From Devosia marina (GTDB lineage Bacteria; Pseudomonadota; Alphaproteobacteria; Rhizobiales; Devosiaceae), in NCBI RefSeq assembly GCF_009758415.1, contig NZ_WQRF01000001.1:248001-312000 (forward strand): 64,000 nt of DNA, written 5' to 3'. Made by a program: the position numbers and the translations under genes. Shown here one piece after another: positions 18,678-27,942 of this stretch. Position 1 is the first letter of the stretch, and the number at the start of each line of letters is the position of its first letter. The notes beneath the pieces are model-generated. The model searched no databases, was not told where the DNA came from, and was given only the letters and a program-made list of their open reading frames with translations.

Positions 18678-19683
18678 CCGTCACGCTCATATGCCGCGCC
18701 ACGGCAGGCTCTGCACGCGTCCGGTCCAGCACGAAGTCATGGCCTTTGGGCTTGATGACCATGGCGTGGTCCAGCGCGGCGTCGAGGGCTGCAGCGCCGC
18801 CATTGCGCCAGGCGTCGCGCAGATTGACCTGATCATCCTGCCCCAGACAAAGATAAAGCTGCCCGGTGGCCGTCAGCCGAACTCGATTGCAGCTTTCACA
18901 GAAGTTGTGGCTCATCGGGGTGATGAAGCCCAGCGTCCCGCCGGTCTCGGCGACATGAACATAGCGCGCCGGACCGCCCGTGCGCTTATCCAGCTTGGTG
19001 AAGCTGTATCGCCGCGCCAGCCGGTCATGCAGTTCGCGCAAGGGGAGATAGGTGTCGACCCGGTCGATGCCGACTTCGCCCAGCGGCATGCCTTCGATCA
19101 GCGTTAGCCCCATGCCGCCGCCATGCGCCCAGTCCATCATGGTCTCGATTTCGTCGTCATTGACGCCGCGCATTGCCACCATGTTGATCTTGATGGCCAG
19201 GCCCGCAGCCTGGGCCGCGCCGATCCCGGCCAGCACATCGCCCAGCCGTCCGCGTCTGGTGATCTGCGCGAAGCGGGCTTCATCGAGCGTATCGAGCGAG
19301 ACATTGAGGCGGCGTACCCCGGCCCCAAACAGGCCTTCAGCGTGCTTCTGGAGCTGGCTGCCATTGGTGGTGATGGTCAATTCATCCAGGCCATTGCCGA
19401 TCCGGCCGCCCAGATTGCGCACCAGGGCCATGATGTCTCGCCGCACCAGCGGTTCGCCGCCCGTCAGCCGGATCTTGGTGGTGCCGCGGGCAATGAACGC
19501 GCTGGCAATGGCCTCGACTTCCTCGAAACTGAGCACATCCTTCTTGGGCAGGAAGGTCATGTCCTCGGCCATGCAATACACACAGCGGAAGTCACAACGA
19601 TCCGTCACCGAGATGCGCAGATAGGAAATGCGTCGGCCGAAACTGTCGACAAGAGGGCGCTGAGGTGTGGGCGAGCCGGTCAT
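18670..19683 (-). CDS. moaA: GTP 3',8-cyclase, molybdenum cofactor biosynthesis
   Basis: A 337-residue radical SAM enzyme that, with MoaC, turns GTP into cyclic pyranopterin monophosphate. The N-terminal cluster motif is CDFRCVYC, the GGEPL motif ([11 protein letters not shown]) follows, and the C-terminal second iron-sulphur cluster ligands are in [18 protein letters not shown]. Residues around [16 protein letters not shown] are the usual N-terminus. The protein ends in the two-glycine tail (SVTGG) needed for activity. A GAGGGC stretch precedes the ATG. No other moa gene is nearby; the gene is instead coupled to the APH(4)-like kinase gene downstream, an unusual pairing. Confidence 0.95.
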   Translation of the reverse strand: MTGSPTPQRPLVDSFGRRISYLRISVTDRCDFRCVYCMAEDMTFLPKKDVLSFEEVEAIASAFIARGTTKIRLTGGEPLVRRDIMALVRNLGGRIGNGLDELTITTNGSQLQKHAEGLFGAGVRRLNVSLDTLDEARFAQITRRGRLGDVLAGIGAAQAAGLAIKINMVAMRGVNDDEIETMMDWAHGGGMGLTLIEGMPLGEVGIDRVDTYLPLRELHDRLARRYSFTKLDKRTGGPARYVHVAETGGTLGFITPMSHNFCESCNRVRLTATGQLYLCLGQDDQVNLRDAWRNGGAAALDAALDHAMVIKPKGHDFVLDRTRAEPAVARHMSVTGG

Positions 19684-19730
19684 GCCCTCAGTTTATCCCC
19701 CTGATCCGCCAACGCAAAGCGCCCAAACGA

Positions 19731-19757
19731 AAAGAGCCGCCAAATTGGCGGCTCTTT
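19731..19757 (-). terminator. Strong intrinsic terminator of the LD-transpeptidase gene
   Basis: Perfect eleven-pair stem (AAAGAGCCGCC/GGCGGCTCTTT) with a five-base loop. On the minus strand it ends in a T-run (CTCTTTTCG), 19 bases after the LD-transpeptidase stop; it also separates that gene from moaA. Confidence 0.85.
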
Positions 19758-19775
19758 CCGGAAATCTTGTTCGGA

Positions 19776-20363
19776 TCAGTGATTGACCACGATCAGGGCG
19801 CCCACGCGGACGCGTTCATAAAGATCGATCACATCGTCATTGGTCAGGCGAATGCAGCCAGAGGATACGGCCTGGCCGATGGACCAGGGCTCGGAAGTGC
19901 CATGCACCCGATACAGCGTAGAGCCGATATAGAGCGCCCGCGCGCCGAGCGGATTGTCCGGACCGCCGGGCATATAGGCTGGCAGATCGGGAACGCGCTT
20001 GCGCATGGCCGGTGGCGGCGTCCAGCCTGGCCACTCCGCCTTGCGGGTGACGCGGTGGGTGCCGGACCAGCGGAAACCGTCACGGCCAACGCCAATGCCA
20101 TATTTCATGGCCTTGCCATCCTCGAGCACCAAATAAAGGCGGCGCTCACTGGTCTCGATGACAATTGTGCCCGGCTTGTGATTGGTTTCATAATTCACGA
20201 CCTGCTTGCGGATCGAACTGCTGCCAGTCCGGCCGCTCGCGGAGCGTTCCTCGAACTTATTGGTGTCCGGGTTATACCAGAGGGCCGCGCTTGACGGCAG
20301 CACGGTGCTGACTGCCAGCAAGACGGCCATGCCAAACGCCAATACAATTCTTGTGATGCTCAT
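19776..20363 (-). CDS. LD-transpeptidase (YkuD family), secreted
   Basis: A 195-residue envelope enzyme. A signal peptide (residues 1-26, VLPSSA-A) is followed by a short linker with the WYNP segment and a YkuD domain (about 62-195). The active-site pattern is HGT near residue 155 and SSGCIRL with the catalytic cysteine, the standard LD-transpeptidase signature. It makes 3-3 peptidoglycan cross-links or links proteins to the wall; alphaproteobacteria encode several paralogues, so the precise job is open. It is monocistronic with its own terminator, and is divergent from rpiA over about 250 bases in which I see no other gene. Confidence 0.92.
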   Translation of the reverse strand: MSITRIVLAFGMAVLLAVSTVLPSSAALWYNPDTNKFEERSASGRTGSSSIRKQVVNYETNHKPGTIVIETSERRLYLVLEDGKAMKYGIGVGRDGFRWSGTHRVTRKAEWPGWTPPPAMRKRVPDLPAYMPGGPDNPLGARALYIGSTLYRVHGTSEPWSIGQAVSSGCIRLTNDDVIDLYERVRVGALIVVNH

Positions 20364-20612
20364 GCTTCCACTTGGCCTCTCAAATACGCTGCCCTGATTC
20401 GGGTCTGCGACTATTTGCGCTACTTACTTGGTCTCGATCGGGGCCGAAAGGGACCTGCCCAGTTTCCGCCACATATGCGTCATCATCGCCACATTGTGTT
20501 GCCAGTCGGTTACACCTCCGAGTCACCAATCCGTGAACACCCGACTTTCGGATGCTTGACAGTCATGGTGCCCCGCTGCCAAACCCGCCGAAATTGGCGA
20601 AAGGACTGACCA

Positions 20613-21311
20613 ATGAGCGAAGTGCTGAAGCGCGAGGCTGCGGCTCGGGCCGTCGCCGAAATCACCTCCGGCATGAAGCTGGGCCTTGGCACCGGTTCAA
20701 CCGCGCGGCACTTCGTGGAACTGCTCGGAGAACGCGTAGCGCAGGGATTGGACATTGTCGGCGTTCCTACCTCTGAAGCCACGGCCCACCAGGCGCGGGA
20801 ATGCGGCATCCCCCTGTCCGATCTGGATAGCCTCGATCGCCTCGACCTCACTGTTGATGGGGCGGACGAAATCGATCCGTCTCTCAACCTCATCAAGGGA
20901 GGCGGTGGGGCGCTGCTGCGCGAGAAGATCGTGGCGGCGGCGTCGGACGCCATGATCGTGATTGCCGACAGCTCCAAGATCGTCGATGCGCTTGGGCGCT
21001 TTCCGCTGCCCATCGAAGTCAACCGTTTCGGCCTGGGTGCGACACGACATGCGATAGCGGCAATCATGAACCACCATCATGCCCAGGGTGAGCTGAAATT
21101 GCGGACCTCCGGCAATGGTGAACCATTCCTGACAGATGGGGGGCACCTCATCCTGGATGCATTTTTTGGCCGCATTTCGCAGCCAGAAGCGCTCTCAAAC
21201 GAGCTTCTGGACATTCCGGGCGTGGTCCAGCATGGACTGTTCCTGAAAATGTGCCGCAAGGCTTATGTGGCAACGCCGAATGGCGTAGAAACACTTCTCA
21301 AGGGCAACTGA
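20613..21311 (+). CDS. rpiA: Ribose-5-phosphate isomerase A
   Basis: A 232-residue cytoplasmic enzyme interconverting ribose 5-phosphate and ribulose 5-phosphate in the pentose phosphate pathway. [12 protein letters not shown] binds the phosphate, [26 protein letters not shown] carries the catalytic acid and lysine region, and ADSSKIV completes the family pattern. AAGGA precedes the ATG at the right distance. Length is normal. The DUF2059 gene follows after 20 bases, so the two are probably one transcript that ends at the strong terminator beyond it. Confidence 0.95.
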   Translation: MSEVLKREAAARAVAEITSGMKLGLGTGSTARHFVELLGERVAQGLDIVGVPTSEATAHQARECGIPLSDLDSLDRLDLTVDGADEIDPSLNLIKGGGGALLREKIVAAASDAMIVIADSSKIVDALGRFPLPIEVNRFGLGATRHAIAAIMNHHHAQGELKLRTSGNGEPFLTDGGHLILDAFFGRISQPEALSNELLDIPGVVQHGLFLKMCRKAYVATPNGVETLLKGN

Positions 21312-21331
21312 CCAGCGTGGGACGAGACAAG

Positions 21332-21859
21332 ATGGCATTGTGGAATATTGGAAACTGGGCACGCAGTGCCAGGATGATGGCTCTGGCTGCACTGGTTGCC
21401 GGTACCTTTGGATCGGCTGCTCCGGCTCTCGCCCAGGAAGTAGCGCCCGAGCAGCTTGCCATGGCACGCAAATATATTGACCTGACCGACCGCGGCGCCG
21501 TGTTCGAAACCACAATTGTGGAGATGGGCATCGATACGATGCGCCAGATCATCACCCAGAACCCGGAAATCCAGGAAGAGACCAGCGACGCCATCGGCGA
21601 GGTCATCAAGACCTACAACGGCCGCAAGGGTGAGCTTCTCGACCAGTTCGCGCGCGTTTACGCGATCTATTTCACCCTTGAGGAACTGACTGAGATCGTC
21701 GCCTTCTATGAGTCTCCGGTTGGCCAGAAACTGGCCACTGCCAATTCCGAACTGAACGCCGACGTTCGTCGCGTGCTGCAGGTTTACACCAACAATCTGC
21801 GCACCGAATTCTTCGCCAAGGTGCGCTCCGAACTGCGCGATCAGGGCATTGAGCTCTGA
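21332..21859 (+). CDS. DUF2059 exported protein
   Basis: A 175-residue exported helical protein. The signal peptide covers about residues 1-36 (MMALAALVAGTFGSAAPALA, then QE). The DUF2059 core lies in the last third: FYESPVGQKLATANSEL is the conserved motif, where a helix-turn-helix pair follows. The ATG at 21332 is used because the upstream in-frame codons read into rpiA. The role of DUF2059 proteins is unknown; they are periplasmic and common in alphaproteobacteria, often beside rpiA and gor in this group as here. Co-transcription with rpiA is likely from the 20-base gap. Confidence 0.85.
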   Translation: MALWNIGNWARSARMMALAALVAGTFGSAAPALAQEVAPEQLAMARKYIDLTDRGAVFETTIVEMGIDTMRQIITQNPEIQEETSDAIGEVIKTYNGRKGELLDQFARVYAIYFTLEELTEIVAFYESPVGQKLATANSELNADVRRVLQVYTNNLRTEFFAKVRSELRDQGIEL

Positions 21860-21881
21860 GCCTCAGGCAATGCCGGATATC

Positions 21882-21909
21882 GACCCCGCCTTGTGCGGGG
21901 TCTTTTTTT
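21882..21909 (+). terminator. Strong intrinsic terminator after DUF2059 gene
   Basis: Eight-pair perfect stem GACCCCGC/GCGGGGTC, five-base loop and a seven-T tail, 22 bases after the DUF2059 stop. Confidence 0.92.
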
Positions 21910-21931
21910 GTGCGAAGCCCGAACTATATTC

Positions 21932-21947
21932 ATCGTCATTAGACGAT
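21932..21947. promoter_or_regulatory. Dyad in the gor promoter region
   Basis: ATCGTC-ATTA-GACGAT is a perfect six-base inverted repeat with a four-base spacer, 47 bases upstream of the gor start and abutting a TATAAG that could be a -10 box. A repressor-type operator is plausible; the regulator is unknown. Confidence 0.4.
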
Positions 21948-21993
21948 ATAAGGTCAGCATGCTGTGATGCGCTGAACCGAGCAGGGGACTGAA

Positions 21994-23367
21994 ATGGATT
22001 TCGACTATGATCTGATCGTCATTGGCGCCGGCTCCGGTGGCGTCCGCGCGGCGCGCATGGCTGCGACCTATGGCGCCAGGGTGGCCATTGTCGAAGAGTT
22101 CCGTGTTGGCGGAACCTGCGTCATTCGCGGTTGCGTGCCCAAGAAACTCTATGTCTATGCCGCGCGTTTCCGCGATCAGTTCGATATTGCGCCAAGCTTT
22201 GGCTGGCAGGTCGACGCCAGCTTCGATTGGCCGACCCTCGTTGCCGCCAAGGAAAAGGAAATCACCCGGCTCGAACACGCCTATGTCAGCAATCTGGAAA
22301 AGCCCGGTGTCGAAATCATCCGCGACCGTGCCGAGGTGACTGGCCCCAATGGCATCCGTCTCGTTCGCGACGGGCGCGAACTGAGTGCCAGGTATCTTCT
22401 GGTGGCCACCGGCGCGCGGCCCTTCGTCCCCGATATTCCGGGCGCTGAATTCGGCATCACCTCCAACGAGGCCTTTGATCTGCCCAGGCTGCCCCACTCG
22501 ATCCTCATTGAGGGTGGGGGCTATATCGCTGTCGAGTTCGCCACCATCTTCGCCGGCCTGGGTGTCAACACCACCATTATGTATCGTGGTGACTGCATCC
22601 TGCGAGGCTTTGATGAGGATATGCGGCGTGGTCTGGAAGCCGGCCTAACCGAGCGCGGTATCCGCTTGATCTATCAGACCACCATCAAGTCGCTGGCCAA
22701 GACAGGTGATGATGTGACGGCCACCTTCAGCGACGGCGTCTCTGCCCCCTACGGCGCCGTCATGTTTGCCACTGGCCGCCGCCCCAATATCGAAGGTCTC
22801 GGTCTTGAAACCGCCGGAGTAAAGCTCTCCGAGCATGGCTCGGTCGCCGTGGACGACTATTCGCAGTCTTCCGTACCCTCGATCTACGCCGTCGGTGACG
22901 TCACCGGGCGCGCCCAACTGACTCCTGTGGCGATCCGCGAAGGCTGGTACTTCGCTGAGACCGTGTTTAATGGCAATCCGCTCAAGGTCGATCATTCCCT
23001 CATCCCGACTGCGGTTTTTGCCGAGCCGGAAATCGGCACCGTGGGTCTGACCGAAGCCGAGGCTGCGACCCATGGCGATATCGATGTTTATGTCTCACGC
23101 TTCCGCCCCATGCAGAACACGCTCTCGGACCGCACCGAGCGCATGATCATCAAGCTCATCACCGAAAAGGATGAGGGCAAGGTGCTCGGCGTTCATCTTC
23201 TGGGTCCAGGAGTTGCCGAAATGATCCAGCTCGTCGGCATCGCCGTCAGCATGGGCGCCAGCAAGGCCGATCTCGACCGCACCATTGCCCTGCATCCCTC
23301 GGCCGCAGAAGAGCTGGTGACTTTCAAGTCACCCAGCTATTCCTACCGCGACTGCAAGCGCGTCTGA
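21994..23367 (+). CDS. gor: Glutathione-disulfide reductase
   Basis: A 457-residue FAD enzyme that reduces oxidised glutathione with NADPH. IVIGAGSGGVRAARMA binds FAD; the redox-active disulfide is C42/C47 in GGTCVIRGCVPKK, the glutathione reductase form. The NADP site GGGYIAVEFATIFAGLG is followed by two arginines in MYRGDCILRGFDEDM, which fit NADPH preference. The C-terminal interface motif LHPSAAEELVTF has the active-site His-Glu pair. AGGGGA precedes the ATG. It is the core of the thiol defence that the GFA-like proteins and the Atm1-type exporter elsewhere in the window may draw upon. DAHP synthase follows after about 80 bases. Confidence 0.95.
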   Translation: MDFDYDLIVIGAGSGGVRAARMAATYGARVAIVEEFRVGGTCVIRGCVPKKLYVYAARFRDQFDIAPSFGWQVDASFDWPTLVAAKEKEITRLEHAYVSNLEKPGVEIIRDRAEVTGPNGIRLVRDGRELSARYLLVATGARPFVPDIPGAEFGITSNEAFDLPRLPHSILIEGGGYIAVEFATIFAGLGVNTTIMYRGDCILRGFDEDMRRGLEAGLTERGIRLIYQTTIKSLAKTGDDVTATFSDGVSAPYGAVMFATGRRPNIEGLGLETAGVKLSEHGSVAVDDYSQSSVPSIYAVGDVTGRAQLTPVAIREGWYFAETVFNGNPLKVDHSLIPTAVFAEPEIGTVGLTEAEAATHGDIDVYVSRFRPMQNTLSDRTERMIIKLITEKDEGKVLGVHLLGPGVAEMIQLVGIAVSMGASKADLDRTIALHPSAAEELVTFKSPSYSYRDCKRV

Positions 23368-23445
23368 CCCTTTCCGCTTGGCAGGGGCGCTCTGGCTTGC
23401 TAGATCGCCCCCACTCATCCTGCCCGGCCCGAAGCGAGACTGAAA

Positions 23446-24822
23446 ATGACCACCTGGACCCCCAGCTCCTGGCGCGACAAGCCGATCCGGCAGGTGCCGG
23501 CCTATCCCGATCCAGCCGCCCTACAGGACGCTGAACGTCAGCTCGCAACCTTCCCGCCACTGGTTTTCGCTGGTGAAGCGCGTGAACTGAAGTCTCGTCT
23601 CGCAGCGGTCGCCCGTGGCGAGGCCTTCCTTCTCCAGGGTGGCGATTGCGCCGAGAGCTTTGCCGAGCACGGCGCCGATCATATCCGCGATTTCTTCCGC
23701 GTTTTTCTGCAGATGGCGGTCGTTCTGACTCATGGAGCGTCCAAGCCTGTGGTCAAGGTTGGTCGTGTTGCAGGCCAGTTTGCCAAGCCGCGTTCGGCCG
23801 ATACCGAAACCATCGACGGGGTTGAACTGCCCTCCTATCGCGGCGACATCATCAACGACATTGCTTTCAACGAGGCGTCGCGCGTCCCCGATCCACACCG
23901 TCTGCTGATGGCCTATCGACAGTCGGCGGCGACGCTGAACCTGCTGCGCGCCTTTTCAATGGGCGGCTATGCCGAGCTCACCCGCATCCACGAATGGACC
24001 ATGGGCTTCATGAAGGGCTCGAGCTGGGATGCGCGCTTCGAGGAAGTGGCCCGCCGTATTGACGATGCAATCACCTTCATGTCTGCCCTGGGGATCAATC
24101 CCGACAACACGCCGGCCCTTAAGCAGACCAGCTTCTACACCAGCCACGAGGCGCTGCTGCTCGGCTACGAGGAATCGCTCACTCGCCGGGACTCGATCAC
24201 CAATGACTGGTACGCCACCTCGGGCCATATGCTCTGGATTGGCGATCGCACCCGTGATCCTGACGAAGCCCATGTCGAATATTTCGCTGGCATCCACAAT
24301 CCCATCGGCATCAAATGCGGCCCCAGCCTGTCTAGTGATGATCTGCTGCGGCTGCTCGACCGGCTCAATCCCACCGACGAGGCCGGTCGCATCACACTGA
24401 TTTCCCGCTTTGGGGCCGACAAGGTGCATGAGCATCTGCCGCGCCTGATTGAAACAGTTCAGAAGGCTGGACGCACCGTCGTCTGGTGCTGCGACCCGAT
24501 GCACGGCAACACCATCAAGGCGTCAACCGGCTTCAAGACCCGCCCGTTCGACCGCGTGCTGGCGGAAGTGAAGCACTTTTTCGAAGTGCATCGTGAAATG
24601 GGTAGTTACGCCGGCGGCGTGCATATTGAAATGACCGGCGACGACGTCACCGAGTGCGTCGGCGGCGTCTCGGCAGTCACCGAAGCAACGCTCTCGGATC
24701 GCTACAATACCTATTGCGACCCACGCCTCAACGCCAGCCAGGCGCTGGAGCTGGCGTTTCTGGTCGCCGAGGAAGTGCATGCGCAAAAGCCGCCGCGCCT
24801 GCAGCGTCTGGCCGGCGAGTAG
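23446..24822 (+). CDS. Class II 3-deoxy-7-phosphoheptulonate (DAHP) synthase
   Basis: A 458-residue plant-type (class II) DAHP synthase that condenses phosphoenolpyruvate and erythrose 4-phosphate at the entry to the shikimate pathway. Key stretches are [12 protein letters not shown] with the metal-binding cysteine, [37 protein letters not shown] (start) and the C-terminal WCCDPMHGN and [15 protein letters not shown] motifs. The length is normal for the class. It follows gor with a 78-base gap, possibly within one transcript. Also named aroF, aroG or aroH in different genomes, so no symbol is given. Confidence 0.95.
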   Translation: MTTWTPSSWRDKPIRQVPAYPDPAALQDAERQLATFPPLVFAGEARELKSRLAAVARGEAFLLQGGDCAESFAEHGADHIRDFFRVFLQMAVVLTHGASKPVVKVGRVAGQFAKPRSADTETIDGVELPSYRGDIINDIAFNEASRVPDPHRLLMAYRQSAATLNLLRAFSMGGYAELTRIHEWTMGFMKGSSWDARFEEVARRIDDAITFMSALGINPDNTPALKQTSFYTSHEALLLGYEESLTRRDSITNDWYATSGHMLWIGDRTRDPDEAHVEYFAGIHNPIGIKCGPSLSSDDLLRLLDRLNPTDEAGRITLISRFGADKVHEHLPRLIETVQKAGRTVVWCCDPMHGNTIKASTGFKTRPFDRVLAEVKHFFEVHREMGSYAGGVHIEMTGDDVTECVGGVSAVTEATLSDRYNTYCDPRLNASQALELAFLVAEEVHAQKPPRLQRLAGE

Positions 24823-24949
24823 TCTTCTCAGCCTGCATCGCCGCTTCCCGATTGCGCCGCTTGCCCTCGCCAGGGTGAGCGGCTAATCCTTGCGCCGCAT
24901 CCGGCGCCATGCCGGATGGTCCTGTCCCTTGCACCCAGGCCAGCTTCCA

Positions 24950-26617
24950 GTGACCGACCAGCTTCGCATCGCGCTCGCCCAGCTCAATCCCAAGGTGGGC
25001 GACCTGTCCGGAAACCTTGCGCTCGCACGCAAGGCACTGGACGACGCCAAGGCCGCCAGGGCCGACATACTGATGTTGTCCGAATTATTCCTCACCGGCT
25101 ATTTTCCCGACGATCTGCTGTTCAAGGAGCAGTTCATCAAGGACGCCATCGGCACCGCGCGCGCGCTGGTGGCTGATACGAAGGGCACCGATGTTGTCCT
25201 CATTCTGCCCACCATCTGGCTCGACGTGACGGGCCTGCACAATGCGGTCCTCGTTGCCGAACATGGCGACATCACCGCCATCCGCTACAAGCGCGAACTG
25301 CCAAACAGCGACGTCTTCTATGAAAAGCGCTATTTCGAGCCCGGTCCGCTGCCGCTGCCCGTTTCCATCAAGGGCGTCTCGGTGGGTATTCCGATCTGCG
25401 AAGATGTCTGGCACACGCCCGTGTGCGAACATCTGGCCATGCGCGGCGCCGAAATCATGCTCTGCCCCAACGGCTCACCCTACTGGACCAACAAGCAGCA
25501 TATCCGAAAGGACCTGGTGCGCGCCCGCGTTGCCGAAGACGGCGTGCCCATGCTCTATCTCAATCAGGTCGGTGGCCAGGACGAACTGGTCTTTGATGGC
25601 GCCTCCTTTGCCATGGAGCCGGGCGACAAGCTCGCCGTGCAAGGCAGGTCCTTCGAGCCGGATTTCATTGTCTCGGACTGGACCCGGAGCGAAAATGGCT
25701 GGACCTGCACCAACGGCCGCATCGAGGAGCTGACATCGGTCGAGGAAGCCCCCTGGCGCGCCTGCGTCCTTGGCCTGCGCGACTATGTCCAAAAGAACGG
25801 ATTCTCCCACGTCGTGCTGGGGCTTTCTGGCGGCATCGATAGTGCTGTCGTCGCCGCCATGGCCGCTGATGCCTTCGGGCCGGAGAAGGTCCACGCCATC
25901 ATGCTGCCCTATCGCTACACCTCCGAGGCCAGCCTGCGTGATGCCAAGGACTGCGCCGACAGGCTCGGGGTCCGCTATGACGTGGTTGCCATTGGCGATC
26001 CGGTCGACAATGCGCTCAATGAGTTGCAGCCCATTTTCGGCAACCGGCCAATCGACATAGCCGAGGAAAACATTCAGTCCCGCATGCGCGGCACCATTCT
26101 AATGGCGGTCTCGAACAAGCTGGGCTCCATGCTGCTCACCACGGGCAACAAGTCTGAAATGGGCGTGGGCTACGCCACCATCTATGGCGACATGAATGGC
26201 GGCTATAATCCGCTCAAGGACATGTTCAAGATGGATGTCTATGCTCTGGCCGCCTGGCGCAACAAGCACCTGCCGGGCGATTGCCTGGGCCGGGCGGGGG
26301 AGGTCATTCCTCAATCCATCATCGACAAGGCACCCAGCGCAGAACTGCGCCCCGACCAGACAGATCAGGACAGCCTGCCGCCCTATCTGGTGCTAGACGA
26401 CATCCTGACCTGCATTGTCGAGGAGGAAATGGCGCTGGACGACGTCGTCGCGCGCGGCCACGACGCAGCCCTCGTCACGCGCATCGCACGTCTGCTCAAC
26501 ATTGCGGAATACAAGCGTCGCCAGTCAGCGCCGGGCCCGAAGATCACGCCCCGCGCCTTTGGGCAGGGTCGCAAATATCCCATCACCAATGGCTATAAGG
26601 ACGGGACCATCGGATGA
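24950..26617 (+). CDS. nadE: Glutamine-dependent NAD+ synthetase
   Basis: A 555-residue two-domain enzyme for the last step of NAD synthesis. The N-terminal nitrilase-type glutaminase (to ~270) has its catalytic triad in the SELFLTGYFPDD glutamate, KRELPNSDVFYEKRYF lysine and ICEDVWH cysteine motifs. The C-terminal synthetase has the PP-loop LGLSGGIDSAVVAAMA and GNKSEMGVGYATIYGD. GTG at 24950 fits the family start (TDQLRIALAQLNP); a TTG 60 bases earlier is in frame, and no ribosome site is clear for either. The stop overlaps the gltX start as ATGA, so translation is coupled. With nadC at 47 kb it forms part of the NAD pathway in this window. Confidence 0.93.
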   Translation: MTDQLRIALAQLNPKVGDLSGNLALARKALDDAKAARADILMLSELFLTGYFPDDLLFKEQFIKDAIGTARALVADTKGTDVVLILPTIWLDVTGLHNAVLVAEHGDITAIRYKRELPNSDVFYEKRYFEPGPLPLPVSIKGVSVGIPICEDVWHTPVCEHLAMRGAEIMLCPNGSPYWTNKQHIRKDLVRARVAEDGVPMLYLNQVGGQDELVFDGASFAMEPGDKLAVQGRSFEPDFIVSDWTRSENGWTCTNGRIEELTSVEEAPWRACVLGLRDYVQKNGFSHVVLGLSGGIDSAVVAAMAADAFGPEKVHAIMLPYRYTSEASLRDAKDCADRLGVRYDVVAIGDPVDNALNELQPIFGNRPIDIAEENIQSRMRGTILMAVSNKLGSMLLTTGNKSEMGVGYATIYGDMNGGYNPLKDMFKMDVYALAAWRNKHLPGDCLGRAGEVIPQSIIDKAPSAELRPDQTDQDSLPPYLVLDDILTCIVEEEMALDDVVARGHDAALVTRIARLLNIAEYKRRQSAPGPKITPRAFGQGRKYPITNGYKDGTIG

Positions 26618-27942
26618 GTGTAATTGTTCGCTGGGCGCCGTCTCCCACTGGCCGCATTCATCTCGGAAATGCCCGCCCGGCCTTGCTCAACTGGTACTTT
26701 GCCCGCCGCCATGGCGGTCGCTACGTGCTGCGCATGGATGACACGGACCACGCGCGCTCCACCCGCGAATTTGCCGATGGCATAGAGGTGGACCTGTCCT
26801 GGCTCGGCATCCAGCCAGACATGTTGGTGCGTCAGTCCGAGCGGACAGCGCTCTATGATGCCGCCCGAGATCGTCTGATCACGGCCGGTCGTCTCTATCC
26901 TTGCTACGAAACCGAGGAAGAACTGGACCGCAAGCGCGCCCGTGCGCGTCTACTCGGCAAGCCGCCGATCTATGATCGTGCTGCACTGAACCTCACGGAT
27001 GAGGATCGCGCCCGGCTGGAGGCGGAAGGCCGCGCGCCGCATTGGCGTTTCAAGCTCGACGGTCGCCCCGTGCAGTTCGATGATCTCATCAAGGGGCAGC
27101 AGACGGTCAACACCGCATCCATGTCCGATCCGGTTCTGATCCGTGCGGATGGATCCTATCTCTATACGCTGCCGTCTGTTGTCGACGATATTGATCTGGG
27201 TATCACCCATATTATTCGCGGCGAGGACCATGTCTCCAACACGGGCACCCAGATCGAAATCTTCGAAGCCCTGGGCGCCGCGCCGCCAATCTTCGGTCAC
27301 CACAACCTGTTGACCGATGCACAGGGACAGGGCTTCTCAAAGCGCCTGGGCAGCCAGTCGATTGCCGATTTCCGTGATGAGGGCTACGAGCCGATGGCCG
27401 TGGCCATCGTTGCCACTCTGACCGGCACCAGCCTGCCGGTCGAGGCTTATGACAGCCTCGATGCGATCGCCGAGAAGCTCGATTTTTCGATGATTTCGCA
27501 CGGATCCGCCCGGTTCGATCCTGCCGAACTCGATACGCTCAATGCCCGCCTGTTGCACGCGATGCCCTATGCTATCGCCGCGCCGCGCCTCAGCGCGTTG
27601 GGGCTCGAAGGCGAGGCCATGTGGTCCCTGCTGCGTGAGAACCTCGTCAAATTCCCCGACATCGTGGAATGGTCCAAGCTGCTGACCGGTCCAATTGAGC
27701 CAGTCGTGGCCGACGAGGATCGTGACTTCCTGGCCTTGGCCAAGGCGCTGCTGCCCCCTGAGCCATGGGACGACACCACCTGGAGCCAGTGGACCAATGC
27801 CCTCAAGGCGAGCACCGGGCGCAAGGGCAAGAGCCTGTTCTTGCCGCTGCGCATGGCCCTGACGGGCCGTCACGATGGTCCGGAACTCAAGTCCCTGCTT
27901 GTCCTGCTCGGGCGTAAGGTGTGTCTGGACCGACTACCCTGA
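26614..27942 (+). CDS. gltX: Glutamyl-tRNA synthetase (GltX2-like)
   Basis: A 442-residue class I synthetase charging tRNA with glutamate. The HIGH-type motif is SPTGRIHLGNARPALLNWYF and the KMSKS-type motif is reduced to FSKRLGSQS. Alphaproteobacteria usually carry two GltX proteins, and without a glutaminyl-tRNA synthetase one makes Glu-tRNA(Gln) for the amidotransferase GatCAB; the short C-terminal domain and atypical KRLG loop place this with the GltX2 group, which is inference. It starts in an ATGA overlap with nadE. The last 56 bases overlap the convergent DUF2865 gene in another frame, longer than usual. Confidence 0.9.
   Translation: MSVIVRWAPSPTGRIHLGNARPALLNWYFARRHGGRYVLRMDDTDHARSTREFADGIEVDLSWLGIQPDMLVRQSERTALYDAARDRLITAGRLYPCYETEEELDRKRARARLLGKPPIYDRAALNLTDEDRARLEAEGRAPHWRFKLDGRPVQFDDLIKGQQTVNTASMSDPVLIRADGSYLYTLPSVVDDIDLGITHIIRGEDHVSNTGTQIEIFEALGAAPPIFGHHNLLTDAQGQGFSKRLGSQSIADFRDEGYEPMAVAIVATLTGTSLPVEAYDSLDAIAEKLDFSMISHGSARFDPAELDTLNARLLHAMPYAIAAPRLSALGLEGEAMWSLLRENLVKFPDIVEWSKLLTGPIEPVVADEDRDFLALAKALLPPEPWDDTTWSQWTNALKASTGRKGKSLFLPLRMALTGRHDGPELKSLLVLLGRKVCLDRLP

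Noticed and set aside
20556..20561. TTGACA before rpiA
   Set aside because: A good -35 box, but the expected -10 position is GC-rich (CCAAAC), so no promoter is claimed.
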